From contig NZ_KB898664.1 in the NCBI RefSeq assembly GCF_000377765.1, positions 231,489 through 295,488 on the forward strand: a DNA stretch of 64,000 bases, written 5' to 3'. Origin of the DNA: Gracilibacillus lacisalsi DSM 19029 (GTDB lineage: Bacteria > Bacillota > Bacilli > Bacillales > Amphibacillaceae). The notes beneath the pieces were generated by a model. The model was given only the letters and a program-made list of their open reading frames with translations, made no database searches and was not told where the DNA came from. Positions 16,508 to 25,896 of the stretch are shown piece by piece. How positions within the stretch are numbered: the first letter of the stretch is position 1; each line of letters starts with the position of its first letter. Both the position numbers and the translations under genes were made by a program.

Positions 16508-17227
16508 CTATTCTATTCGCTTGCGAAAAATTCGTTCGAGAAAGGTAAGCCAAATAAGTGTAATCACATACCCGACCGAAATATTCCACCAGTAGTTCTC
16601 ACTTTCTGCTTCCATAAATATTTTCACTGGCCAGTAAACAGGAATAAGCATGGTAATTTTAATAATCGGGTGACTGATTAAATAATCTAGTAATGGTGCG
16701 AGAATCATTAAGTTAATTACTTTGGTAAGTGCTAATCCTTCTACTTTATTAGCAGCTAGACTCGCTAGCATCATTGTTATAATCGGAGCTTGTAATGCAA
16801 GTAATACAGCGACAGGGAGAAACGTGTTGAGCTTCCAAACGACAAGTCCCTGTAACAACACAACAGCAAAAGATATTAAAAAAGTAATGATAATCGGAGC
16901 TAATATTCTAGCGAAAAGATAACCTGTTTTCGTTATCGGTGTAACAGCATAAAAAAGTAGAACTCCTTCGTCTCGTTCATCCAAGATAATAAATCCATAA
17001 AGCATCCCGATCATCAGGGGAGTCATAAGTAATGCCAAACTGACAATAATCCGAAAGTGTGGTTGTAATGGGAAAGATGCATAAGTTAGGAGGATGTCAT
17101 GTAATACAGGTAAACCTAAACGGATTATTACGGATAATATTAATACACCAAATAAAGAGAATACTAATAATGGTTCGCGTTTGATGTTTTTTATATCGCC
17201 AATTGATAATAACAACATTTTCTTCAT
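16508..17227 (-). CDS. ABC exporter permease, second subunit
   Basis: A 239-residue membrane protein with six predicted helices, last gene of a four-gene leftward operon. GAGGTGAAG lies before the ATG at 17227, which begins MKKMLLLSIGDIKNIKREPLL; a longer upstream frame would overlap the previous gene and is rejected. The central motif LDERDEGVLLFYAVTPIT (ATPase coupling region) marks ABC-2-type permeases related to the fluoroquinolone exporter family. It would pair with the next permease and the ATPase to expel a drug or lipid; the substrate is unknown. Confidence 0.8.
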   Translation of the reverse strand: MKKMLLLSIGDIKNIKREPLLVFSLFGVLILSVIIRLGLPVLHDILLTYASFPLQPHFRIIVSLALLMTPLMIGMLYGFIILDERDEGVLLFYAVTPITKTGYLFARILAPIIITFLISFAVVLLQGLVVWKLNTFLPVAVLLALQAPIITMMLASLAANKVEGLALTKVINLMILAPLLDYLISHPIIKITMLIPVYWPVKIFMEAESENYWWNISVGYVITLIWLTFLERIFRKRIE

Positions 17228-17244
17228 TACATACTTCACCTCTG

Positions 17245-17946
17245 TCACGAAAAGATTTTTTTTCGTAAAAATCGTTGAAATGAATAATAGGTTAAGACAT
17301 AGGCACAACTGATCCATGGTATAAAGATTACTATCACATAGATATAATCCTGTACAGTAAGACTATCAAACGCTCCTTCTAAGAGAATGAGAATAGCTTG
17401 AGTTGGCAGCAAGTGTAACAATAACGAATCTGTTAGCTTAAAAAAGCTAAGTAATGGTAAATAAAAAATAATTATGAAAAGAGGTGATGTATATAAAAAC
17501 ATATTAACGTTATCAACGCGAACTGCTAGCGAAATTCCTAATAATGTAAAGAAAATTGAACATAACATAACCGCAATTAAAAATGGCAAGTAATCAACAT
17601 GAAGTTGATGAACAGCAATAAAAATGATTGAACTTGATACCGTTGCCAGTATTGTTAAAGATAAAACCTTACTGATTAAATAATCATGAATACGAATCGG
17701 ACTAACAAATAATGTGTTAAAGATTGATTGGTCTTTTTCAAGTAAAACTAGTCCTCCAACAAAGAAAAATCCTAAAACAGAGGGATCGGTAAATATAATT
17801 AAGATCGATGTTTGTTTGACATAGGAAGCTGGCACTAATAATAACAAGCAGATATAGACGATACTGACGAGTGCATAAGCAGCATAAAAACCATGACGAA
17901 ATTGAAACCGAATATCAAATGTAAAAAGTTCAAGATGTTTCATCAT
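17245..17946 (-). CDS. ABC exporter permease, first subunit
   Basis: A 233-residue protein with six hydrophobic helices and the coupling motif LVLLEKDQSIFNTLFVSPIR, matching the ABC-2-type permeases seen beside fluoroquinolone export ATPases. Its ATG overlaps the end of the ATPase gene by four bases, showing translational coupling. The second permease begins about 17 bases after its end. The two together form the membrane part. Confidence 0.85.
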   Translation of the reverse strand: MMKHLELFTFDIRFQFRHGFYAAYALVSIVYICLLLLVPASYVKQTSILIIFTDPSVLGFFFVGGLVLLEKDQSIFNTLFVSPIRIHDYLISKVLSLTILATVSSSIIFIAVHQLHVDYLPFLIAVMLCSIFFTLLGISLAVRVDNVNMFLYTSPLFIIIFYLPLLSFFKLTDSLLLHLLPTQAILILLEGAFDSLTVQDYIYVIVIFIPWISCAYVLTYYSFQRFLRKKIFS

Positions 17947-18794
17947 AATATCCTTCCTGTCACCTTCATAAATACATCTTCCAATGTCGCTTCTTGTGTA
18001 TGCATAGTGACGATTTCATAATGTGATAATATGTGTTGAAAATGCTGGTTTTCATATAAATTATTGAGTGAAAAAAGTTCTCTTTTAATTCCAGATTGAC
18101 ATCGGTATTCAACTTGTAATGATTTTTCTCCATATCTTACTTTTAATTGTTTTGGTTGATCAATCAAAGCTATTTCTCCATCCACCATAAAAGCGACACG
18201 ATCACAAATTTTATCAGCCGTATCCATACTATGTGTGGTGATGATTACTGTTTTTCCTTTTTCTTTTTCCATTAAAATAAGTTCGCGCAGTTTCTTGGCA
18301 TTGACTGGATCTAACCCTGAAGTAGGTTCATCTAAAAATAAAATATCAGGATTGTTTAACAATACACGACAAAAATTCAAGCGCATTTTCATTCCTTTGG
18401 AATAGTTACTGAACCGTACATGCGCAGCATCTGTTAGTCCCACATTTTTTAAAAGTTTTTGTGGATTTTGAGTCTTTCTTTTATACAGTTTGCTGAAAAA
18501 TTGTAGATTTTCTAATCCGGTGAACTTTTGATAAAAATTAGGAAACTCAAATCCGACCCCAATCCGTTCATAATAGTCAGCACTTAATTGATCAAGTTCT
18601 TGCTGATTGATTTGGACCTTTCCTCGATACCCTTTTAAAATACCAATTAAGATATTTTGTGTCGTACTTTTCCCTGCACCAGATGGTCCTAAAAATCCAA
18701 AAATTTCTCCTCTCGCTACTTCAAATGAAATATCATGAATCGTATCTTTTGTTTCACCTGGATACCGATAGGCTAAATTTTCAACATAGATCAT
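17943..18794 (-). CDS. ABC exporter ATP-binding protein
   Basis: A 283-residue ATPase. Walker A is GPSGAGKST near residue 37, the signature is NYSKGMKMRL, Walker B is DILFLDEPTSGLDP, and the switch His is in ITTHSMD. The C-terminal 70 residues are the regulatory extension of drug-type exporters. The start is ATG 18794 (MIYVENLAYRYPGE) with AGGAGGAAG upstream; it overlaps the end of the TetR gene by 14 bases, so the regulator and pump are co-transcribed. Confidence 0.9.
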   Translation of the reverse strand: MIYVENLAYRYPGETKDTIHDISFEVARGEIFGFLGPSGAGKSTTQNILIGILKGYRGKVQINQQELDQLSADYYERIGVGFEFPNFYQKFTGLENLQFFSKLYKRKTQNPQKLLKNVGLTDAAHVRFSNYSKGMKMRLNFCRVLLNNPDILFLDEPTSGLDPVNAKKLRELILMEKEKGKTVIITTHSMDTADKICDRVAFMVDGEIALIDQPKQLKVRYGEKSLQVEYRCQSGIKRELFSLNNLYENQHFQHILSHYEIVTMHTQEATLEDVFMKVTGRIL

Positions 18795-19401
18795 CCTTAT
18801 CTTCCTCCTGAATGAGACCTGCAGCAAGACATTCGGCAAGTAAATCGACTGCATCTGGATAGATATCTTCGCCAATTTCTTTCTTGTGAAGCAGAATAGT
18901 ATAAAAACCTCTTAGCACTGCGGTAATGGTTGGCGTGGAGCGATTTACCATACAGTTGTTTTTCTGCCATTTATGAATAAGTGGTGATAAAACCCATTCA
19001 TCTTGTTCTGCATGTTGTTGTAGTCTTTCCGGAGGAAGTTTTCTCACAAGATGTTCTAATGTTTCACCTTGAAAGGTTTGCTTAATGAACCGGTTTTGAT
19101 CAATCAAGTCTATACCATAAAGCAACATCTCTTTAAAACCTTGTTTTGTTATGTTTTCGTTGTCGAATTTGTTAAGTATTTTTTGTTTGAGATTAGCTTC
19201 TTCCATCTCTAGAATATCGAAGAAGAGAACTTCCTTGGAGTCAAAAAACTGATAAAAAGAGCCTTGTGCAATGCCAACAGCGGAAGTCAATTGTACGATA
19301 CTTGTTTTTTTGACACCCAATTCTGCAAATAGATGTGTGCCAACATCGATTAATTGTTGTCTAATAGATTTTTTTTCATGTTCTGTAAACCCTTTTGCCA
19401 T
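18781..19401 (-). CDS. TetR family repressor of the ABC exporter operon
   Basis: A 206-residue regulator. The HTH spans about residues 12-55 (RQQLIDVGTHLFAELGVKKT, then GIAQGSFYQFFDSKEVLF), the standard TetR domain; the rest is a helical ligand-binding and dimer domain. It is the first gene of the operon, with AAGGTGG before the ATG. A perfect palindrome at 19423-19453 lies 20 bases upstream of the start, so it very likely represses itself and the pump until the exported compound binds. Confidence 0.88.
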   Translation of the reverse strand: MAKGFTEHEKKSIRQQLIDVGTHLFAELGVKKTSIVQLTSAVGIAQGSFYQFFDSKEVLFFDILEMEEANLKQKILNKFDNENITKQGFKEMLLYGIDLIDQNRFIKQTFQGETLEHLVRKLPPERLQQHAEQDEWVLSPLIHKWQKNNCMVNRSTPTITAVLRGFYTILLHKKEIGEDIYPDAVDLLAECLAAGLIQEEDKDDLC

Positions 19402-19422
19402 TATAGCACCACCTTTTATGAA

Positions 19423-19453
19423 TTTATGAATAATATATTTTTTTATTCATAAA
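19423..19453. promoter_or_regulatory. TetR operator palindrome
   Basis: TTTATGAATAA, nine bases, then TTATTCATAAA: a perfect inverted repeat in the promoter region of the TetR gene. A half copy TTTATGAAT overlaps its outer side. Confidence 0.7.
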
Positions 19454-19650
19454 TAGTATACTTCAATTTGTAAAAAGTGTAAATCATTTTTGAAAATGAG
19501 TTCTTACTCATCTTACATTCAAGTTATTAATGAGAAGCAACCCCTCAAAATATTACGTTTTTTTACATTAGTTTACTAGTAGTTTACTTTGAATTAACAC
19601 TTAACTTGTATAGTGAAAGAGTATCTAATATTAGAAGGGGATGACGAATA

Positions 19651-22600
19651 ATGGGACAGAAATGGACAAGTAGATTGTCGCTTCTTGTTATCTTTTTGTT
19701 AATTTTTACAAATGTCTTTGCATATGGACCAGTTGCATATGCCAATACAGATGAAGAGATAGAACAAGAAGAGACTGCACCGGAGCAAAACGAAGAAACA
19801 AATTCAACTGGAGAAAGTTTAGAAAGTGAGACAGTTGGAGGAGATTCATCCTCAACACAAGAAGAACAAATACATAATGAAGAAACAGAGACAGAAAGCC
19901 AACAAGATACTAAGAAAAAAGAGTCCATTGATGAAGAATTAGCTTCGGAAGAGAATTCTCAAGAAGAAGTAACCAATTCTGGTGAAGAGTCTGAGTCTAA
20001 CGAGGAAGAGGCTGTTACTGAGGAGAGTTCAGACAAGAAGTTGGAAGCCCAATCCGCAATTGATTATCAAACACTCCCACCACTTTTACTAACAGAAATT
20101 ATGCCGAATAATGATGGTGCAGACAACTTTGAATACTTTGAAGTATACAATAACAGCAATCAAGCTATTTTATTAGATTATTATACCATCGCACTGCGTT
20201 ATACGGATGGTAGTGCTAATGATAAAAACTTCGATTTCCCGGAAGTATCGATTCCAGCAGGGAAAACACTTGTTTTCTGGCACAACCCAGAACAATTAAC
20301 TGTAGCTGATTTTAATGCACACTATTCAACCGAATTATCAGAAGATCAAATAGTTTCCTATCAGGGAACGAACTTTTATAACAGTGGAAACCGTGGTGTA
20401 GTTATCAAAGATGACAATGAAGATATCGTAACGAACAGCTACCTTGCGGAAGATATTGCATCCGGAAAAGTTGTAACATACCAATATCCAGTGGAATCAA
20501 TAGAAATGGAACGATATCAAACAGTGACTGACCCAACTCCTGGAACGGTGGAAGAAGAACAACTTCCTGAAGAAAAAGTAATGCTTGATGAACTCGATAA
20601 ACCTGAAATTGATCATACACCAATCACAGAAGGACAAGCAGGTAAATCGATCATCATAACTGCAGAACTCACGAGTGCAGAACATAAAGTAAAAGGAACA
20701 TTACACTACCGTTCAGAAGAAGGTTCATTTGAACAAATAGACATGACCTCCGTGGAGAATAATGTATATGAAGCAAGCATCAGCAGTGAAAATGTTACAG
20801 CTGGTGAACTTGAATATTATATTACAGCAGTAAATTCTCAACAACGTATACGTTTACCTGAGACAGATAGTGAAACATTCACAATTGATGTAACATCTAT
20901 CGACGAGTCTGAAGAGGATTTTCAGCAGTATTCCCATTTACTTATTACTGAAATTTCACCAAACACAGAAGGTGGGGGCACAGATTACTTCGAATACTTT
21001 GAACTTTATAATAATACCAACCAGACTTTATCCTTTCATCAATATGCGCATATTTATTATTACACAGATTCTGGACGTGAAGTACAGTTCAAAGTTCCTC
21101 CGGTAGATATTGAATCACAGGAAACACTAGTTTTCTGGTATAACAATGGGGATCATTCATTAGATGATTTTAATAACCATTTCGCTACTAATCTATCAAG
21201 TGAACAGGTAGTAGAAGTAACCGATACGACATTTCCTGGGTTTGCAAATGGAGGAAACCGAGCTTTAATCTTGAGAGATGCATCACAAGAAGAAGTTATT
21301 TATGCAGATTATGATGGAGCAGATAATGATAATAATGGTGGTGTCATTCAATACAAATACCCATATGAAGGAACACAAATGACTAAACTAGAAACATTGG
21401 CAGATCCAACTCCAGGAACGATTTCCGACGAGCAAGTTCCGTCTAAAGTGGTAAAAATCGAAGAACCAGAAGAAGATACTACTGCTCCAGTCATAACACA
21501 TGAATCAGTAACTGGTGCAGAAGCTTTTTCATCTGTCACAATTGAAGCTGAAGTGACTGACAATCTAGCAATTCCCAATGTAACCCTTTTTGTGAAAAAT
21601 GAAGACTCTGAATATCGTAGTTTATCTATGGTATCAGATTCACAGGAACCAGATAAATATAAGGTTGAAATACCAGGGATTTATGTGGAATCTGACTTGA
21701 CCTATTATATCGAAGCAACAGATGGTGTTAATACAGAAAGGACAGAAGAATTCACCATTTCCATTTCACAAGATGAAGTAGATACGCAAAGCTTGCCTCC
21801 TTTATTAGTAACGGAAATTGTGCCTGATTCTACAAATGTAGGTACTGCTGATGGTTATGAATTTATTGAAATTTATAATAATACCAATCAAGACATCCCT
21901 TTTGAACACTACAAAATGCAGTATCGATACGGCAATGATCCAGCAAGTGATGTGGTTTGGCCATCTATTCCAGATGATGTCGTGATTCCTGCAGGTGAAA
22001 CATTGGTGTTCTGGATTATTAATGGACAGAATAATGATCAAACTGTAGCAGATTTTAATGCTAATTATGGATCTGATTTGATCGAAAATGAAAATATCGT
22101 AAGAATAGAATCTGCTGGAATGGCAAATGGCAGTATGCGTGGATTAATTATTGCTTCCAATATTGGCCACGAATATTCGATTGCTTATTATAATGATATG
22201 GATACCACAGATGATACTGCCCCGAATAAAGGAATTGTCTATAAATATCCAGCAGATGATTCGAATATCATGGAGAAGGTAAGTGCGGGAACGATTGATG
22301 CTACACCTGGTGTTGTGGAAGACTATCAGGTACCAACAGAACCTGTTCAGGTAGAAGCAGATCAAACAGCACCAGTTGTTGAAGATATCACGAGTGTTGC
22401 CACTATTGATCAGACAGATGACTTAGATGTGACTGCTAAAGCAAGTGATCAAGAAGAATTAAAAACGGTTGCGATCTACTACCGTACAAATGCTAATGAA
22501 GATTATAAGAAAGCATTGATTGAAGAGGGAGAAGAGGAAGGAGTATTTACGTATCGCATTTATGCTCCTGAAATGATTGGCAATACAGAGGTCGAATATT

Positions 22601-25533
22601 ATTTTGAAGCTTCAGACGGTGAAAATACAACAACTACTAATCCAGAGACAGTAACGATTGAAAGTAATTTGGATCATAGTCCTTTACGCTTAAATGTCGA
22701 AGAAGGTCAAGTATTAAAGGAAACATTTGTGCTAAAAGGTACATCCAATATCGATCAACCTGCAGATATGAAGATGCTTATTGATGGAAATCAAGTGCCC
22801 ACAAGTTATCAAGCAATAGAACATGAAGCATACTTCGCTTTTGAAGTAAGCGGAATTAATACCTATTTCCAAAATGGTGTAACAATTGGTGATGAGATCA
22901 TTCATATATTTGATGATTGGATGGCGCAATGGGAGACGATCACAGTACCAATAGATCCTAACTATTTGGAAATCGGGGAAAACACGATTACGATACGTGC
23001 CGGAAACAAAGCTACACCATGGGAAGGTGACCCGGGTGAGAATCGTGATGACTATAATTTGCGCAATGTACGTCTCGTATTGGCTGATGGTACGATTCTA
23101 ACAGATCCTAATCATTCAGATCCTGAAAATGTGTTAGACATGGGGGATGATGGTACACACCGGATTGCGGAGGACTTTACATTTACTATTTCGGAAGATC
23201 ATGCACAATCTATTGCTTATGAATGGGATACTACAGAAGTAACAGATGGTGAACACACAGTAGAAGTAACCGATTCAAAGGAGACCATTCAAGAACAAGT
23301 ACTTGTAGATAACACAGCTCCAAATATTGAAGCTACAGTTGCAAATGAAGAAACATACAAAGGTACCTTTATAATTGATGCAGAGATTGATGATGACGTA
23401 GCTGGCGTGGATAGTTACCAAGCAAAACTTGATGGAGAGGAGATAGATTTGCCTTTTGAAACTTCGTCAGGTGAGCTTGCGAATGGAGAGCATACGTTAA
23501 GCATTACGGCTACAGATCAAATTGGTAACAAAGGGACAGAAGAAATTACTTTTTATACAGTTGAAGAGAATCCAGAGGTACCGGAAAATCTATCAAATGT
23601 TCAAGACGGTGATCCAACTTTAAAGGTCCGTGTTAATGATCCGATGGGAGACAAGATGGATGTTGGTTTCTATCAAGGGTTTCAGTATAAACCCTCTGAT
23701 ACAGAGGCCGTGGTATCTTATCAAGGTGCTTCAGCTGTGGAACCGCCTAATACAAATGAAATAAACGGTTCAAGATTGCACGAAGAAGAAATTTCACTAG
23801 TAGCTGAAAAAGATGGTGAGTATTTGGTACATGATGCAACAACAGAATTTCCGTATCACCGTTTTGACGTAACACTTGATGATACAGTCGATGAGAATGA
23901 TTTGGTTGAATTAGAATGGAACGGTAATTCTTTAGAAGGTAGAAAAGTAACGATGTACGCATGGAATGTGGAGACTTCTAAGTGGGACATTGTCGATTAT
24001 CAAATTGCCGGTGAAGAGAATTTTACACTAAAAGGCGATGTCGAAGTTGCTTCATATAGTAATGATCATCAAATTCAAGTAATGATTCAAGATGAAATAC
24101 CTGCTGATCGGGAAGACTATGACTATACGTTTGTTTGGATGTCAGATACACAATATTATTCTGAGAGCTATCCCCACATTTTTGAGCGCCAAACGGAATG
24201 GATTAAAGAGCAGCAAGAAGAAATGAAGATTGAGTATGTTTTTCATAGTGGAGATTTAGTAGATGAAGCAGATCAACCATACCAATGGGATTACGCGGAT
24301 GAATATATGAGAACATTAGATGATGCAGCCATACCATATGGAGTTCTTGCAGGAAACCACGACGTACTCCAAAAGACTGAAGACTATACCGAATATTATA
24401 AATATTTCGGAGAAGATCGTTTTCAAGATAAGCCTTTTTATGGTGGTTCATATCAAAATAACCGTGGTCACTATGACTTAATTTCTGTTGATGGCAACGA
24501 CTATATTATGCTTTATTTAGGTTGGGGTATTGATGATGAAGGTATCGCATGGATGAATGAAGTATTAAGTCAACATCCAGACCGTACAGCGATCTTAACG
24601 TTCCATGAGTATTTACAGGCAACAGGAACACGTCATCCATTAGGTGAAAAGCTATATCAAGAAGTAGTACTTCCAAATGAAAATGTTGTAGCAGTTTTAG
24701 CTGGTCATTATCATGAAGCACAGACATTAGTAGATGAAATCGATGATGATGGGGATGGCAATCCTGATCGTACTGTATATCAGATGCTAGCAAACTATCA
24801 AGCCGGACCTGAAGGTGGGCAAGGCTATATGCGTTTGTTACATTTTGATACAGATAATAATCAAATATATGTGAACACCTATTCACCATATATGGATGAT
24901 TATAATTATTATGATACGGATGAATACCCAAATAAGGATGAATTCACTATTGATTTAGATTTATCAGCTAAAGAAAAGCGAGTTGCGACGGATAGTTTTG
25001 TAGTGAATGTTTATACTGATAATGAAATAGGCATGGTAGAAAATGTCGTGAGCGGAGATACTGCTAAAGTTACATGGGAGGGCCTTACTGAAGGAGAACA
25101 GTATTTCTGGTATGCTACAGTGACTGATAACTATACAGGTGAGAGTCGCTCACCTATCTGGTCTTTTGTCAAAGGGGAAGATGATTCAGATTCATCAGGT
25201 AATGACAAAGATAAGGATAAAGATAAAGATAAGGACAAGGATAAACAAGAGAAGCATCCAGACTCTAATAATGACTCGGATTCTACTTCTGGTTTTGATA
25301 AAGACGACAACAATAATAATCAAAATTCTGAGAGGAATAACGTACAAGAAGCAGAGGACCAAAGAAGTAAACAAGAGGACAAGAATAGTGATAAACAATC
25401 ACCAATAGCAAGAAATGATAACATTAATCTCCCAAATACAGCAACAAACATCTTCCAAAATATAACATTAAGTATCATATTGCTAATCTTTGGAACGATA
25501 TTATATGTCAGAAATAGAACACAATTAAATTAA
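19651..25533 (+). CDS. Wall-anchored lamin-tail-domain metallophosphoesterase
   Basis: A 1960-residue secreted protein. Residues 1-32 are a signal peptide (cut after AYA); about 33-138 are a Glu/Ser-rich spacer. Three lamin-tail domains follow at about 140-310, 427-597 and 714-897, each opening with LLxTEIxPN and FEYFE(V/L)YNN and closing with PTPGT; Ig-like domains (about 320-415, 610-700, 905-1010, 1260-1370) lie between and after. A calcineurin-type phosphoesterase (about 1490-1740) shows SDTQ, GDLVD, GNHD and GHYHE. Then come an FN3-like domain, a DKDKDK linker, sorting signal LPNTA (1927-1931), a helix and a short basic end. LPNTA is the LPxTA type used by class D sortases; none is in the window. 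Likely role: phosphoester cleavage at the cell surface. Confidence 0.85.
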   Translation: MGQKWTSRLSLLVIFLLIFTNVFAYGPVAYANTDEEIEQEETAPEQNEETNSTGESLESETVGGDSSSTQEEQIHNEETETESQQDTKKKESIDEELASEENSQEEVTNSGEESESNEEEAVTEESSDKKLEAQSAIDYQTLPPLLLTEIMPNNDGADNFEYFEVYNNSNQAILLDYYTIALRYTDGSANDKNFDFPEVSIPAGKTLVFWHNPEQLTVADFNAHYSTELSEDQIVSYQGTNFYNSGNRGVVIKDDNEDIVTNSYLAEDIASGKVVTYQYPVESIEMERYQTVTDPTPGTVEEEQLPEEKVMLDELDKPEIDHTPITEGQAGKSIIITAELTSAEHKVKGTLHYRSEEGSFEQIDMTSVENNVYEASISSENVTAGELEYYITAVNSQQRIRLPETDSETFTIDVTSIDESEEDFQQYSHLLITEISPNTEGGGTDYFEYFELYNNTNQTLSFHQYAHIYYYTDSGREVQFKVPPVDIESQETLVFWYNNGDHSLDDFNNHFATNLSSEQVVEVTDTTFPGFANGGNRALILRDASQEEVIYADYDGADNDNNGGVIQYKYPYEGTQMTKLETLADPTPGTISDEQVPSKVVKIEEPEEDTTAPVITHESVTGAEAFSSVTIEAEVTDNLAIPNVTLFVKNEDSEYRSLSMVSDSQEPDKYKVEIPGIYVESDLTYYIEATDGVNTERTEEFTISISQDEVDTQSLPPLLVTEIVPDSTNVGTADGYEFIEIYNNTNQDIPFEHYKMQYRYGNDPASDVVWPSIPDDVVIPAGETLVFWIINGQNNDQTVADFNANYGSDLIENENIVRIESAGMANGSMRGLIIASNIGHEYSIAYYNDMDTTDDTAPNKGIVYKYPADDSNIMEKVSAGTIDATPGVVEDYQVPTEPVQVEADQTAPVVEDITSVATIDQTDDLDVTAKASDQEELKTVAIYYRTNANEDYKKALIEEGEEEGVFTYRIYAPEMIGNTEVEYYFEASDGENTTTTNPETVTIESNLDHSPLRLNVEEGQVLKETFVLKGTSNIDQPADMKMLIDGNQVPTSYQAIEHEAYFAFEVSGINTYFQNGVTIGDEIIHIFDDWMAQWETITVPIDPNYLEIGENTITIRAGNKATPWEGDPGENRDDYNLRNVRLVLADGTILTDPNHSDPENVLDMGDDGTHRIAEDFTFTISEDHAQSIAYEWDTTEVTDGEHTVEVTDSKETIQEQVLVDNTAPNIEATVANEETYKGTFIIDAEIDDDVAGVDSYQAKLDGEEIDLPFETSSGELANGEHTLSITATDQIGNKGTEEITFYTVEENPEVPENLSNVQDGDPTLKVRVNDPMGDKMDVGFYQGFQYKPSDTEAVVSYQGASAVEPPNTNEINGSRLHEEEISLVAEKDGEYLVHDATTEFPYHRFDVTLDDTVDENDLVELEWNGNSLEGRKVTMYAWNVETSKWDIVDYQIAGEENFTLKGDVEVASYSNDHQIQVMIQDEIPADREDYDYTFVWMSDTQYYSESYPHIFERQTEWIKEQQEEMKIEYVFHSGDLVDEADQPYQWDYADEYMRTLDDAAIPYGVLAGNHDVLQKTEDYTEYYKYFGEDRFQDKPFYGGSYQNNRGHYDLISVDGNDYIMLYLGWGIDDEGIAWMNEVLSQHPDRTAILTFHEYLQATGTRHPLGEKLYQEVVLPNENVVAVLAGHYHEAQTLVDEIDDDGDGNPDRTVYQMLANYQAGPEGGQGYMRLLHFDTDNNQIYVNTYSPYMDDYNYYDTDEYPNKDEFTIDLDLSAKEKRVATDSFVVNVYTDNEIGMVENVVSGDTAKVTWEGLTEGEQYFWYATVTDNYTGESRSPIWSFVKGEDDSDSSGNDKDKDKDKDKDKDKQEKHPDSNNDSDSTSGFDKDDNNNNQNSERNNVQEAEDQRSKQEDKNSDKQSPIARNDNINLPNTATNIFQNITLSIILLIFGTILYVRNRTQLN

Positions 25534-25544
25534 ATGATTAAGAA

Positions 25545-25577
25545 GGGATGCAATATTATATGTTGCATCTCTTTTTC
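25545..25577 (+). terminator. Terminator of the wall-anchored protein gene
   Basis: AGGGATGCAA pairs with TTGCATCTCT around nine bases, followed by TTTTTCTTT. Confidence 0.75.
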
Positions 25578-25652
25578 TTTGCTTCTTGAATGTTAGCTAT
25601 AAATTGATAAACATGATTAACAATCGTGTTATACATTTTCAAAAAAATAGGG

Positions 25653-25681
25653 TTGTATTTTCCAACTACATATTGTATGAT
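25653..25681 (+). promoter_or_regulatory. Promoter of the SAM-riboswitch transcript
   Basis: TTGTAT, a 17-base spacer and TATGAT, located about 25 bases before the riboswitch aptamer. Confidence 0.6.
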
Positions 25682-25706
25682 GTATGTATGGTAAAAATTG
25701 CATATA

Positions 25707-25848
25707 TTCTTATCCAGAGAGACGGAGGGATTTGGCCTTATGATGTCTCAGCAACCAGTCATTTTTGACACGGTGCTAATTCCAATAGATAAGAAGATTG
25801 ACTTTCGTTCATGGTAAAGGCCTTCTTCTTAGAAGGTCTTTTTTTACT
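25707..25848 (+). ncRNA. SAM-I (S-box) riboswitch with terminator
   Basis: The conserved aptamer elements are present in order: AGAGAGACGGAGGGATTTGG, TCTCAGCAACC, and CGGTGCTAATTCCAA. P1 is formed by TTCTTATC and GATAAGAA. The expression platform ends with the terminator AGGCCTTCT/AGAAGGTCT followed by seven T at 25817-25848. With SAM bound, transcription of the methyltransferase gene should stop here. Confidence 0.95.
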
Positions 25849-25896
25849 GGGTAAGATATGCTGACCATATTCATTTTCATTATAAGGAGAGGTAGT

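Noticed and set aside
23747-24931. Several leftward frames of 70-140 codons within the wall-anchored protein gene
   Set aside because: Shadows of a long, conserved coding frame, without ribosome sites.
25131-25408. Leu/Ser- or Ile-repeat frames over the end of the wall-anchored protein
   Set aside because: They are other-phase readings of the Asp-Lys linker codons; the sense frame is certain.
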